Assembly (NCBI GenBank): GCA_903910215.1
Contig: CAIVYV010000356.1
Coordinates: 1-16,543 of the forward strand
Origin: an uncultured Pseudomonadota bacterium
GTDB lineage: Bacteria > Pseudomonadota > Gammaproteobacteria > Steroidobacterales > Steroidobacteraceae
Length of the DNA: 16,543 nt
Direction: 5' to 3'
Part shown: piece after piece, positions 1 to 8,178 of the stretch
Numbering within the stretch: position 1 is the stretch's first letter
Layout: every line of letters starts with the position of its first letter
The notes under the pieces: generated by a model
What the model was told of the DNA's origin: nothing
Seen by the model: the letters and a program-made list of their open reading frames with translations, nothing else
Database searches by the model: none
Program-made: the position numbers and the translations under genes

Positions 1-2332
1 CCGACTCACGCCCTGGCGAGACGGCGAATCGCTCGGAGGCGCCGAAAGCGGGACCCGTCACATGCGGCACATTCATATCTCCATCGAGTTGTCGCGCCGG
101 CATGTCGAGATACCGTGCGAGCGGACCCAAGGCAGCCGAGAGCGGATGACGAATACGCGTGGTGTTATGCGCTCCCCAAGTGCACTTGGCGATCTCCCCG
201 CAGCTCTCCTCCAGGCGCTCGATCACCAGATCCGCTTGCCGCAGCAGGAAGGTGCGCCAGTCAGGGTAGTTGGCTGTCAGCAGGTGAGCCGGCTGCTCGG
301 TGACAAGTCGCCACAACGATCCCTCGAAAAGCGCATACGGATACGAACCCTGCGCCGCCTGCAAGGACTCGGTGATCATGTTCCAGACAGCCTTGCGCGT
401 GGTATCGCGATAGGCGCGCACCAGACGATAACTGACTGAATCTGCCGCGGCGACACCTTGCCACTCGCTCACCCAGCGACGCAGCTCAGCACGCTTCGGA
501 TGATTCTTGAGTGCATCCTCATCAAGCACGCCGAGCATTAGTTGCTGCCAACGATCCAGAAACTCCGCTCGCCCATCGAACTGGATCGACAGCATGTCAG
601 CCGGCGTAGCCTTGCCATCAATCGCCAGCAATCGATCGCGGATACGGCCTTGCCTCGTGCCCATGTCGTAACCCATACCGCCATCGGCCTCGTCGTTGCC
701 AAGCACCGTCTCGAGCTCGCCCTCGACATGGCGTGCGTTGGCACTCCAGAGACGGCCCGCTTCCGGGTCCACGATTCGTGGCGCTGCTGCCGCATCACGC
801 CAGGTCACGGGGCGAGGAGTCTCCGGCCCGAGCGCGCCTTCAGGAATGCGCCCGATGATGGTCCACGCAATCCGCCCGCTACGGTCTCCCACCGTAAAAT
901 TTTGATGCGGAATTCCGACGCGTGGCGCCAGTTGCAAGGCCGCATCGAGATCACTCACCTGCTGCAACTCGAGACTCGCAAGATTCGTCGCACCCCGCTC
1001 GGTGATCAACCAGCGTGCTGCCCAGCAGGTCTCGCCCGTCTTGGCATCACCGTCAACTTTGATGATCGGCCCGGACGCGCTTTCCCAAACCTCGAACATC
1101 TCGGGTTCGGCTCCGGCGATCTCGATACGCTCTTCACGAATCTCGAAGGCAGTTTCACCACCCGGAGCCAGATACCCACGACGCGCCGATACACACGACA
1201 AGCCGCGTACGTCCGCCCAATCGCCGTAGCTGTTGGTGAACGACCAAGCGATTCGCCCGTTGCTGCCGGCTGCCACTGCCGGAAGGCCGGGCAGCGTGAC
1301 GCCGTTGAGCTCCATCGGCGAGCCATCGTTGTCCGTCATGATGAGTCGAGCGCGGTACCAAACAGCGGGCACTCGCAAACCGAGATGCATATCGCCGGCA
1401 ACCAAGGCCGCGCCGCTTTGCGTGTGCACACCGGCGACGGCCCACGCATTACTACCAGGGACACCTCGCGCTTGTTCATCGAAAGCAGCGCGGACAACGG
1501 CGACCGAAACACGCGAACCTCTTAAATCGAGCCACTCTGGCGGCGGCACAGCAGGAGCCGAGAACGCTGCATCACCATTGGCAGCCCGCCGATCGGCTTC
1601 CGTCGCGAAGTTAGGTGCATCCCATTCGTTGCCGCGCGGAAACAGAAACTGCTGCACGGCGCGAGCGGCATTCATATCGACCTCGTCGTCGCCGGCCGCT
1701 GCTCGCAATCGCTCCTCTATTCGCGCGCTGATCGCGCGGCGCGTCATTTCCGACTCGATGCTCTCGTGTTGCAACTGCCACCACATGGCATGAACGACCA
1801 GAATCGAGTCTTCAACGAGCCATTCGGCTGGTTTTTGCCGCAGCAGCAAATATTCCCAGGGCCGAACTTTGAGCGACCCGAGACCAGCGTTCACGCCACG
1901 CGTATAAGCTTCGATCCAAACGCGTTGTTCAGCGGTGCTGTCGTTAATGACCTGCCTTGCGACCTCACGCAGTCGGAAGACCCGCGCCGATTTGTCTTGA
2001 CCCACCAAGGTGGGACCGAGCAACGCCGCTAACTCGCCGGCCGCCAAGCGCCGCGAGAGATCCATTTGGAAATAGCGATCCTGCGCATGCGTAAAGCCAA
2101 GACCAAAGGCGACATCGGCGAAACTACGCCCCCGAATGGTTGGCGCACCATCGACATCACGCTCGATACGCACATCCGCCGTCAGTGCACCCACGGGAGC
2201 CTCGATGCCACCTGCGAGATCAGGCAGCGATCCGCGCAAGCCCCACCACGCCGCAGCGATCGTCACGACCAACAATACGGCGAGGATCAGCGCCCCACGA
2301 CCGATCCACCGTTTGATCGGACTTCCCGCCAT
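1..2332 (-). CDS. Penicillin acylase family (peptidase S45) Ntn hydrolase, C-terminus cut by window edge
   Basis: The frame is open from an ATG at 2332 to the left edge, giving 777 codons without a stop; roughly 50-70 C-terminal residues are missing. Residues about 10-30 form one hydrophobic helix ending in AAAWWGLRG, so the enzyme is probably exported or anchored facing the periplasm. The family is made as a precursor that cuts itself before a serine that becomes the catalytic N-terminal nucleophile. Here that site is PGSNAWAV with Ser294 (beta-1). His316 (beta-23, in GDMHLG), Ala362 (beta-69, in GRIAW) and Asn532 (beta-239, in SANARHV) stand at the spacing expected for S45 enzymes, so it looks active. 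Family members hydrolyse amide bonds of beta-lactam side chains, acyl-homoserine lactones or other acyl amides; nothing here decides the substrate. It starts 8 bases after the pyk stop and has only a weak ribosome site, suggesting cotranscription. Confidence 0.93.
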   Translation of the reverse strand, partial: MAGSPIKRWIGRGALILAVLLVVTIAAAWWGLRGSLPDLAGGIEAPVGALTADVRIERDVDGAPTIRGRSFADVAFGLGFTHAQDRYFQMDLSRRLAAGELAALLGPTLVGQDKSARVFRLREVARQVINDSTAEQRVWIEAYTRGVNAGLGSLKVRPWEYLLLRQKPAEWLVEDSILVVHAMWWQLQHESIESEMTRRAISARIEERLRAAAGDDEVDMNAARAVQQFLFPRGNEWDAPNFATEADRRAANGDAAFSAPAVPPPEWLDLRGSRVSVAVVRAAFDEQARGVPGSNAWAVAGVHTQSGAALVAGDMHLGLRVPAVWYRARLIMTDNDGSPMELNGVTLPGLPAVAAGSNGRIAWSFTNSYGDWADVRGLSCVSARRGYLAPGGETAFEIREERIEIAGAEPEMFEVWESASGPIIKVDGDAKTGETCWAARWLITERGATNLASLELQQVSDLDAALQLAPRVGIPHQNFTVGDRSGRIAWTIIGRIPEGALGPETPRPVTWRDAAAAPRIVDPEAGRLWSANARHVEGELETVLGNDEADGGMGYDMGTRQGRIRDRLLAIDGKATPADMLSIQFDGRAEFLDRWQQLMLGVLDEDALKNHPKRAELRRWVSEWQGVAAADSVSYRLVRAYRDTTRKAVWNMITESLQAAQGSYPYALFEGSLWRLVTEQPAHLLTANYPDWRTFLLRQADLVIERLEESCGEIAKCTWGAHNTTRIRHPLSAALGPLARYLDMPARQLDGDMNVPHVTGPAFGASERFAVSPGRES

Positions 2333-2340
2333 ACCGAGCA

Positions 2341-3774
2341 CTAACGATGAACGGTCAGGATTTGCAGGGAATTCGTACCGCCCTGCACGCCAGAGAATTC
2401 ACCCTTCGTGAGAATGATTTGGTCACCCTCAGTGACGAGCTGCAAGTCGAGCAATTGGTTGAATACCGCTCTCAACAAGCCCTCGCCGGTATCACGCGGC
2501 AGTTCGAATGACACCGGATACACGCCGCGATACAAGGTCACTCGACGACGTGTTTTCTCGTGTCGTGTGAACGCGTAGATGGGGATTCCGGAGCGGAAGC
2601 GCGACATCCACTGTGGTGTTGCGCCACTCTCGGTCAGCGCGACGATGGCCTTCACCTCGAGGTGATTGGCCGTGTACATCACGGCGTTGGCAATGGCTTC
2701 TTCGGTTTCAGCAAACATGGCCCCGAATCGCTCACGCGGCTTGTGTGCGGCAATTTGATAACGCTCGGCACCCGCGATCACCTCAGCCATCGCCGCTACG
2801 GCCTTGACCGGATACTTGCCCGCTGCGGTTTCAGCCGACAGCATCACGGCATCGGTACCGTCCATCACGGCATTGGCGACGTCGCTCACCTCGGCACGCG
2901 TCGGTACCGGATTCTGGATCATCGACTCCATCATCTGCGTGGCCGTGATAACGACACGGTTGGCATGACGAGTCTTGTAGATCATCGTCTTCTGCAGACC
3001 TGTCAGCGCCGCGTGACCCATTTCCACGCCGAGATCACCGCGCGCCACCATGATCACATCGGTAGCTGCAATGATTTCATCAAGATGAGCAACCGCTTCG
3101 TGCCGCTCGATCTTGGCGACAATACGCACCGATTCGCCGCCCGCCTGTTTGAGCAACTCGCGCGCTTTGTTGATATCCGCGGCATCACGTACGAACGACA
3201 AGGCGAGATAATCGAGCCCTTGCGCGGAAGCGAAGCGGATATCTTCGAAATCTTTGTCGGTGAGCGCCGGAGCGGAGATACCACCACCCTTGCGATTGAC
3301 ACCCTTGCGATTCGACAGCTCGCCACCCGCGATCACCTTGGTTTCGATGCGTGTGCCATGCACAGCGGTGACCTCGAGGACGATCAGACCATCGTTGAGC
3401 AGCAGCGTGTCACCCGCCTTCACATCGTTGACGAGTTCCTTGTAGGCGACTCCGACGACCGAATCCGTGCCGGCTTTGGAGTCGAGCGCGGTATCGAGTG
3501 CAAAAGCTTGCCCGTCCTGCAAATCGACTTTGCCGTTCTGGAAACTCTCGATCCGAATCTTGGGGCCAGCGAGGTCGCCCAGAATGGCGACATAACGACC
3601 TGCCCGCACAGACGCTTCACGCAACAGCATGATGCGCCGCAGGTGATCGTCATGATTGCCGTGGGAAAAATTCACCCGAGCCACATCGAGACCGGCCCGG
3701 CACATGTCGAAAAGGACGTCGACGTCGTCTGTCGCCGGCCCGAGGGTGGCGACGATCTTGGTTCTACGCAACAT
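2341..3774 (-). CDS. pyk: Pyruvate kinase (PykA-like, type II)
   Basis: Converts phosphoenolpyruvate and ADP to pyruvate and ATP, the last step of glycolysis, in the cytoplasm. The protein is 477 residues, normal for the bacterial enzyme. It opens with LRRTKIVATLGPATD. Substrate and metal residues are visible: NFSHGNHD at 35-42, the signature IVAKIERHEAV at 218-228 with Lys221 and Glu223, MVARGDLGVE at 242-251, and ITATQMMESM at 276-285. The stretch GGELSNRKGVNRKGGG resembles E. coli PykA more than PykF, which suggests activation by AMP or sugar phosphates rather than fructose bisphosphate (inference). The start at 3774 fits the PykA N-terminus and has AAGG shortly upstream. It lies 42 bases after pgk and 8 bases before the acylase gene, as part of the tkt-gap-pgk-pyk run. 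Confidence 0.98.
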   Translation of the reverse strand: MLRRTKIVATLGPATDDVDVLFDMCRAGLDVARVNFSHGNHDDHLRRIMLLREASVRAGRYVAILGDLAGPKIRIESFQNGKVDLQDGQAFALDTALDSKAGTDSVVGVAYKELVNDVKAGDTLLLNDGLIVLEVTAVHGTRIETKVIAGGELSNRKGVNRKGGGISAPALTDKDFEDIRFASAQGLDYLALSFVRDAADINKARELLKQAGGESVRIVAKIERHEAVAHLDEIIAATDVIMVARGDLGVEMGHAALTGLQKTMIYKTRHANRVVITATQMMESMIQNPVPTRAEVSDVANAVMDGTDAVMLSAETAAGKYPVKAVAAMAEVIAGAERYQIAAHKPRERFGAMFAETEEAIANAVMYTANHLEVKAIVALTESGATPQWMSRFRSGIPIYAFTRHEKTRRRVTLYRGVYPVSFELPRDTGEGLLRAVFNQLLDLQLVTEGDQIILTKGEFSGVQGGTNSLQILTVHR

Positions 3775-3816
3775 AGGCCTTCATTGTGGGGTGCGCGCGG
3801 GCACCTTGCCAGCGCC

Positions 3817-4995
3817 TTATGCGTCGAACCGAGCCTCCAGCGCCGCCACTGCCGGTAGCGTCTTGCCCTCGACGAACTCGAGGAAAGCACCACCGCCGGT
3901 CGAGATGTACGAGATGCCTGATTCGACACCGAACTTTTCGATCGCCGCGAGCGTGTCGCCGCCGCCGGCCAAGGAGAACGCCGAACTGCCAGCGATCGCC
4001 TCAGCGATCACCCGCGTGCCACCTGCGAACGAGTCGAACTCGAACACACCGACCGGACCGTTCCACAGTATCGTGCCTGCCGATTGCAACAGGGTTGCAA
4101 GCGAGCGCGCCGTCGACGGACCGATATCGAGTATTAGTTCGTCTGCTGCGACCGTATCGACCGCTCGTGTGGTAGCGATCGCCGTGGGCGAGAATTCCGT
4201 CGCTACGACGACGTCGGTCGGCAGTGGAATCGACGTGCCTTTGGCTTTCGCCTGCGCGAGCAACGCGCGAGCCGTATCGAGCATATCCGGCTCGTGCAAC
4301 GACTTGCCGACGGCGACACCGGTCGCTGCCAGGAAAGTATTGGCAATGCCGCCGCCGACGATCAGCTGATCGACCTTCGAGAGCAAGGACTCGAGCACCG
4401 TGAGCTTGGTCGACACCTTGGAGCCCGCGACGATCGCCACCAGCGGACGCGCGGGCTTAGCCAGCGCGCGCTCGAGTGCATCGAGTTCGCCGACCAATAG
4501 CGGGCCGGCGCAGGCAATCGGCGCAAACCGCGCCACGCCATGCGTGCTAGCTTCAGCGCGATGCGCTGTGCCAAAGGCATCCATCACGAAGATGTCGCAG
4601 AGCGCGGCCATCCGGCGCGAGAGCGCCTCATCGTCTTTCTTCTCGCCCTTGTTAAAGCGCACGTTCTCGCAGAGGACCACTTCGCCGGCCGCGCACTCGA
4701 TACCATCTAGCCAATCACTAACGAGGCGTACGGGAGCACCCAGCAGCTCTCCCAAGCGCGCGGCGACCGGGGCCAAGGAATTCTCGGCAGAAAACTCGCC
4801 TTCCTTCGGACGACCGAGATGCGAGAGCAGCATGACGCGCGCACCAGCGTCGCGTGCTGCGCGGATCGTCGGTAGCGACGCACGAATACGCGCATCGCTC
4901 GTGATCGTGCCCCCTTCGACCGGCACGTTCAAATCCTCACGGATCAGCACACGCTGACCCTTGAGGTCGAGATCGAGCATCCGACGAACCGGCAT
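3817..4995 (-). CDS. pgk: Phosphoglycerate kinase
   Basis: Transfers phosphate between 1,3-bisphosphoglycerate and ADP in lower glycolysis; cytoplasmic monomer. The frame stays open upstream to 5073, inside gap, but homology starts at MPVRRMLDLDL, so I place the start at 4995. This gives 392 residues against 387 for E. coli. Visible motifs are RVLIREDLNVP (15-25), the substrate loop LLSHLGRPKEGE, the arginine-bearing CENVRFNKGEKKDD, AGSKVSTKLTVLESL in the hinge and C-terminal domain, and the nucleotide loop GGGDTLAAIEKFG (from 344) followed by STGGGAFLEFVEGK. The start is only 5 bases beyond the gap stop and has a poor Shine-Dalgarno, so translation is probably coupled to gap. Frame and motifs are intact. 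Confidence 0.98.
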   Translation of the reverse strand: MPVRRMLDLDLKGQRVLIREDLNVPVEGGTITSDARIRASLPTIRAARDAGARVMLLSHLGRPKEGEFSAENSLAPVAARLGELLGAPVRLVSDWLDGIECAAGEVVLCENVRFNKGEKKDDEALSRRMAALCDIFVMDAFGTAHRAEASTHGVARFAPIACAGPLLVGELDALERALAKPARPLVAIVAGSKVSTKLTVLESLLSKVDQLIVGGGIANTFLAATGVAVGKSLHEPDMLDTARALLAQAKAKGTSIPLPTDVVVATEFSPTAIATTRAVDTVAADELILDIGPSTARSLATLLQSAGTILWNGPVGVFEFDSFAGGTRVIAEAIAGSSAFSLAGGGDTLAAIEKFGVESGISYISTGGGAFLEFVEGKTLPAVAALEARFDA

Positions 4996-5000
4996 CGTGA

Positions 5001-6014
5001 TCAGCTCGCCTTGGACCAAGCGAGCGTGGTGTCGAGCATACGGTTGGAGAAGCCCCACTCGTTGTCGTACCACGCACAGACCTTCACCAGATTGCCGCCG
5101 ATGACCTTGGTCATCGTGCCATCGAAGGTCGACGAGTGCGCGTCGTGGTTGTAGTCGATTGAGACGAGCGGCGCTTCGGTGTAAGCCAAAACTCCCTTGA
5201 GCGGGCCTTCGGCGGCAGCTTTCATCAACTGATTGATTTCAGCCACCGTGGTCGCACGCTTCGGCGTAAAGGTGAGATCGACGAGCGAGACGTTGATCGT
5301 CGGCACACGCACGGCGAAGCCATCGAACTTGCCCTTCAGTTCGGGCAGCACGAGACCCACGGCGGCTGCGGCTCCAGTCTTGGTCGGAATCATGGACATC
5401 GTGGCCGAGCGCGCACGACGCAGATCCGAGTGATAGACGTCGGTGAGCACTTGATCGTTCGTGTAGGCGTGCACGGTGGTCATGAGACCACTCTCGATGC
5501 CGATGTTCTCGTGCAGAACTTGCGCGACGGGCGCCAAACAGTTCGTGGTGCACGACGCGTTGGAGATCACCGTGTGAGAAGCACGTAGGATCTGATGATT
5601 CACGCCGAAAACGACGGTCGCGTCGACATCGTCACCACCCGGCGCCGAAATGACAACCTTCTTCGCGCCACCTGCCAGATGCGCCGACGCCTTGGCCTTG
5701 CTCGTGAAAAGCCCAGTGCACTCGAGCACGAAATCGACACCGAGTTCGCCCCAAGGCAGCTTCGCGGGATCGCGCTGGGCAAGCACACGGATGCGATCGC
5801 CATTGACGACCATCGAATCGCCATCGACCTTCACTTCACCCGGGAAGCGGCCGTGGGCGGTGTCGTAGCGAGTGAGGTGGGCATTGGTCTCGGCATCACC
5901 CAAATCGTTAATCGCAACGACCTGAATCTCCTTGTTGCGACCGCTTTCGTAGAGCGCACGCAGTACGTTGCGTCCAATGCGTCCATACCCGTTGATGCCG
6001 ACCTTGATCGCCAT
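5001..6014 (-). CDS. gap: Type I glyceraldehyde-3-phosphate dehydrogenase (NAD-dependent)
   Basis: Oxidises glyceraldehyde 3-phosphate to 1,3-bisphosphoglycerate with NAD in the cytoplasm. The protein is 337 residues, the usual size. The N-terminal Rossmann fold shows INGYGRIGRNVLRAL (8-22) and AINDLGD (34-40). The catalytic cysteine is Cys155 in SNASCTTNCLAP, with His182 in TTVHAYTNDQ as its base partner. Erythrose-4-phosphate dehydrogenase (Epd) is a near relative often placed beside pgk, but the HAYTNDQ and MSMIPTKTGAAAAV stretches are typical of true GAPDH, so I call gap. AGAGG lies 9 bases before the ATG. It is 39 bases after tkt and 5 bases before pgk, consistent with one transcript. 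Confidence 0.97.
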   Translation of the reverse strand: MAIKVGINGYGRIGRNVLRALYESGRNKEIQVVAINDLGDAETNAHLTRYDTAHGRFPGEVKVDGDSMVVNGDRIRVLAQRDPAKLPWGELGVDFVLECTGLFTSKAKASAHLAGGAKKVVISAPGGDDVDATVVFGVNHQILRASHTVISNASCTTNCLAPVAQVLHENIGIESGLMTTVHAYTNDQVLTDVYHSDLRRARSATMSMIPTKTGAAAAVGLVLPELKGKFDGFAVRVPTINVSLVDLTFTPKRATTVAEINQLMKAAAEGPLKGVLAYTEAPLVSIDYNHDAHSSTFDGTMTKVIGGNLVKVCAWYDNEWGFSNRMLDTTLAWSKAS

Positions 6015-6053
6015 GTGTCCTTACCTCTCAATGTAAAAGCGTTTGATATCCGT

Positions 6054-8057
6054 TCAGTTCGCAAGCAACTCGTCGATCGCACGACCGATATGAGCGCTCG
6101 TCAATCCATAGTGCTCGAAGAGCTCAGCGGCCTTGCCAGAGGCGCCGAACTGATCGATGCCGAGTACGCGCCCCTCGCTGCCGACGTATTTCCACCAGCT
6201 TTGCGTCGCCGCCGCCTCCACAGCGACACGACGCGTCACACGCTTGGGCAACACGGCTTCGCGCCAAGCGGCGTTCTGCTTGTCGAACGTATCGGTCGAG
6301 GGCATCGACACCAGCCGTACCCGGCGACCCGACGCATTCTTGGCGCGCACCGCTTCGACAGCTGGCGCGACTTCGGAACCGGTCGCGATCACGATGACTT
6401 CAGGTTCGCCACCGACGGGCTCGATAAGGACGTAGCCGCCGTTGGCAATGGCCGCGAGCTGCGCCGCATCGCGCGGCTGCTGTGGTAGCGCCTGACGCGT
6501 GAGCACCAGTGAGGTCGGCCCCGAGACGCGCTCGATACCTGCAAGCCAAGCCACCGCCGTCTCCGTCGCGTCACACGGCCGCCAAAGTGACAGATTCGGC
6601 ATCGCGCGGAGAGAGGCCAGATGCTCGATCGGCTGGTGTGTTGGGCCGTCTTCGCCAAGTCCGATAGAGTCGTGCGTATACACCAACAGAATTCTTTGAT
6701 GCATCAGCGCGGCAAGGCGCACCGCGTTACGAGCATAGTCTGAGAATACGAGGAACGTGCCCGCGTACGGCGCAAAACCGCCATGCAGGGCGAGCCCGTT
6801 CATCATTGCCGTCATCGCAAATTCGCGCACGCCGTAATAGACGTAGTTGCCGCTGGCATCCTCCGGCGTGATCGCCTTGGAATCCTTGCGGAAGGTGTTC
6901 ACCGAGCCTGTCAAATCTGCTGAACCGCCCAGCAGTTCGCCCATGCCAGAACCGATCGCGTTCAGGATCGACTGCGAGGACGCGCGGGTGGCCTGCGGCG
7001 CGTTCACGGCCGCCGCCGCTGCCATCGCCGCATCACGCAGCGTCGGCCAGTTGGCGGGTAAATCCCCCTTCATCCGCCGGGTGAACTCCGCGGCGAGTTC
7101 CGGGAACTCGCGCTTGTAGCGATTGAATCGACGCTTCCAAGACTTCTCGGCTTTTTCGCCGCGCGCACGCTGATCCCACGCGGCCCGCACGTCTTCAGGA
7201 ACGACGAAAGGCTCATGCGACCAACCGAGAGCAGCGCGCGTTGCCGCGATCTCCTCGGCACCGAGCGGCTCGCCGTGAGTCGACTTGCTACCCTGTTTGT
7301 TCGGCGCGCCCTTGCCGATGACGGTGCGCGCACAAATCAGCGTGGGCTGCCGACGATTCGCCTTCGCCTTACGCAGCGCCTTGGATACTGCCTCAGCGTC
7401 GTGACCATCGATATCTTTGATGACCTGCCAACCATAGGCGGCAAAGCGTTTGGCCGTGTCGTCAGACATCCATCCTTTGACATTGCCATCGATCGAAATG
7501 CCATTGTCGTCGTAGACGCAAATCAGTTTGCCAAGACCCAAGGTGCCAGCGAGCGAAGCCGCCTCGTGCGAGATGCCTTCCATCATGCAACCGTCACCGA
7601 GGAAGACCCAGGTGTAGTGATCGACGATGTCATGGCCTTCGCGATTAAACTCCGCAGACAGCAGCTTTTCGGCCAGTGCCATACCAACGGCAGTGGCAAT
7701 GCCCTGACCGAGCGGACCGGTGGTGGTCTCGATACCGATCGCCGGATCGTGCTCGGGATGACCCGCAGTGCGCGCACCTAACTGACGGAATTTTTTGATG
7801 TCATCGATCGAGAGCGGATGACCCGTCAGATGCAGAACGGAATAGAGCAGCATGGATGCGTGCCCGTTCGAGAGCACGAAACGATCTCGATCGACCCAGC
7901 GCGGGTTGACGGGGTTGTAATCCATGGCTTCACGCCAAAGCACTTCAGCGATATCTGCCATGCCCATCGGAGCACCGGGATGGCCGGAGGCTGCCTTCTG
8001 CACCGCATCCATGGAGAGCGCCCGAATGGCGTTGGCGAGAGTGCGGCGATCAGTCAT
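6054..8057 (-). CDS. tkt: Transketolase
   Basis: Thiamine-diphosphate enzyme that moves two-carbon units between sugar phosphates, linking the pentose-phosphate route to glycolysis. The frame extends up to 8186, but homology starts at MTDRRTLANAIRALS and GGAAGAG sits 8 bases before that ATG, so I use 8057. The product is 667 residues, as expected (about 663-670). Motifs: GHPGAPMGMADI (25-36), TGPLGQGIATAVG (113-125), the TPP/Mg motif GDGCMMEG beginning at 154 and running to Asn185, and HDSIGLGEDGPTHQPIEHLA in the pyrimidine domain. It is the first gene of the minus-strand block tkt-gap-pgk-pyk-acylase. A similar order, usually followed by fba, is known in Xanthomonas and in some cbb clusters; no fba or Rubisco gene is visible here. 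Confidence 0.98.
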   Translation of the reverse strand: MTDRRTLANAIRALSMDAVQKAASGHPGAPMGMADIAEVLWREAMDYNPVNPRWVDRDRFVLSNGHASMLLYSVLHLTGHPLSIDDIKKFRQLGARTAGHPEHDPAIGIETTTGPLGQGIATAVGMALAEKLLSAEFNREGHDIVDHYTWVFLGDGCMMEGISHEAASLAGTLGLGKLICVYDDNGISIDGNVKGWMSDDTAKRFAAYGWQVIKDIDGHDAEAVSKALRKAKANRRQPTLICARTVIGKGAPNKQGSKSTHGEPLGAEEIAATRAALGWSHEPFVVPEDVRAAWDQRARGEKAEKSWKRRFNRYKREFPELAAEFTRRMKGDLPANWPTLRDAAMAAAAAVNAPQATRASSQSILNAIGSGMGELLGGSADLTGSVNTFRKDSKAITPEDASGNYVYYGVREFAMTAMMNGLALHGGFAPYAGTFLVFSDYARNAVRLAALMHQRILLVYTHDSIGLGEDGPTHQPIEHLASLRAMPNLSLWRPCDATETAVAWLAGIERVSGPTSLVLTRQALPQQPRDAAQLAAIANGGYVLIEPVGGEPEVIVIATGSEVAPAVEAVRAKNASGRRVRLVSMPSTDTFDKQNAAWREAVLPKRVTRRVAVEAAATQSWWKYVGSEGRVLGIDQFGASGKAAELFEHYGLTSAHIGRAIDELLAN

Positions 8058-8065
8058 GGGGAGGG

Positions 8066-8072
8066 CTCTTCC
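8066..8072 (-). promoter_or_regulatory. Ribosome binding site of tkt
   Basis: GGAAGAG on the minus strand lies 8 bases before the ATG at 8057. It supports this start over the longer open frame that reaches 8186. Confidence 0.6.
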
Positions 8073-8090
8073 TGCTTGCGTGAAACTGCA

Positions 8091-8120
8091 ATTCTCTCTC
8101 ACCGAGCGCCTTTTTTTCAA
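8091..8120 (-). promoter_or_regulatory. Candidate sigma70 promoter for the tkt-gap-pgk-pyk operon
   Basis: On the minus strand TTGAAA (8120-8115, 5 of 6 to consensus) is followed after 18 bases by GAGAAT (8096-8091, 4 of 6). The predicted transcript would start near 8084, about 27 bases before the tkt ATG and upstream of its GGAAGAG site. This is pattern matching only. Confidence 0.4.
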
Positions 8121-8133
8121 TGAACTACGGCGA

Positions 8134-8167
8134 TTAACCGCTATACTTTTTCGGTTGTTTAACCGCT
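8134..8167 (+). repeat. Direct and inverted repeat cluster in the metK promoter, possible operator
   Basis: TTAACCGCT occurs twice exactly, at 8134-8142 and 8159-8167. Between them lies CGGTT (8152-8156), which pairs with the second copy as CGGTT-GTTT-AACCG and with the first as AACCG-N11-CGGTT. The repeats flank and overlap the TATACT box and the likely transcription start of metK, where a repressor or activator would bind. No match to the MetJ box (AGACGTCT) is present. I do not recognise the motif. Confidence 0.45.
8142..8147 (+). promoter_or_regulatory. Probable -10 box of the metK promoter
   Basis: TATACT matches the -10 consensus in 5 of 6 bases and lies 31 bases before the metK ATG. 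No good -35 exists at 16-18 bases upstream (candidates such as AATGAA), so the promoter may need an activator. Predicted start is near 8153-8155, giving a leader of about 25 bases. Confidence 0.5.
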
Positions 8168-8178
8168 GGACGATGCCC

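Noticed and set aside
542..1525. Plus-strand open frame of 327 codons near the left edge
   Set aside because: It is antisense to the penicillin-acylase gene, whose catalytic residues fix the real strand and frame.
3757..3783. Six-codon upstream frame (MKAYVA) overlapping the pyk start
   Set aside because: It has no ribosome site or composition support and is probably chance.
3790..3805. Small inverted repeat GGTGC-N6-GCACC between pgk and pyk
   Set aside because: A 5-bp stem without a T run in GC-rich DNA is within chance expectation.
2560..3858. Long plus-strand open frame (432 codons) opposite pyk
   Set aside because: It lies antisense to the full-length pyk with all motifs, has no recognisable domain and a histidine/arginine-rich composition typical of a shadow frame in GC-rich DNA.
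5001..6014. Reading this gene as erythrose-4-phosphate dehydrogenase (epd), often next to pgk
   Set aside because: The HAYTNDQ and IPTKTGAAAAV stretches are those of GAPDH. Epd proteins differ at these sites.
8111..8117. T7 run in the tkt-metK gap as an intrinsic terminator
   Set aside because: No stem precedes it on the plus strand and no gene ends there. It is better read as an A-rich tract at the candidate tkt -35.
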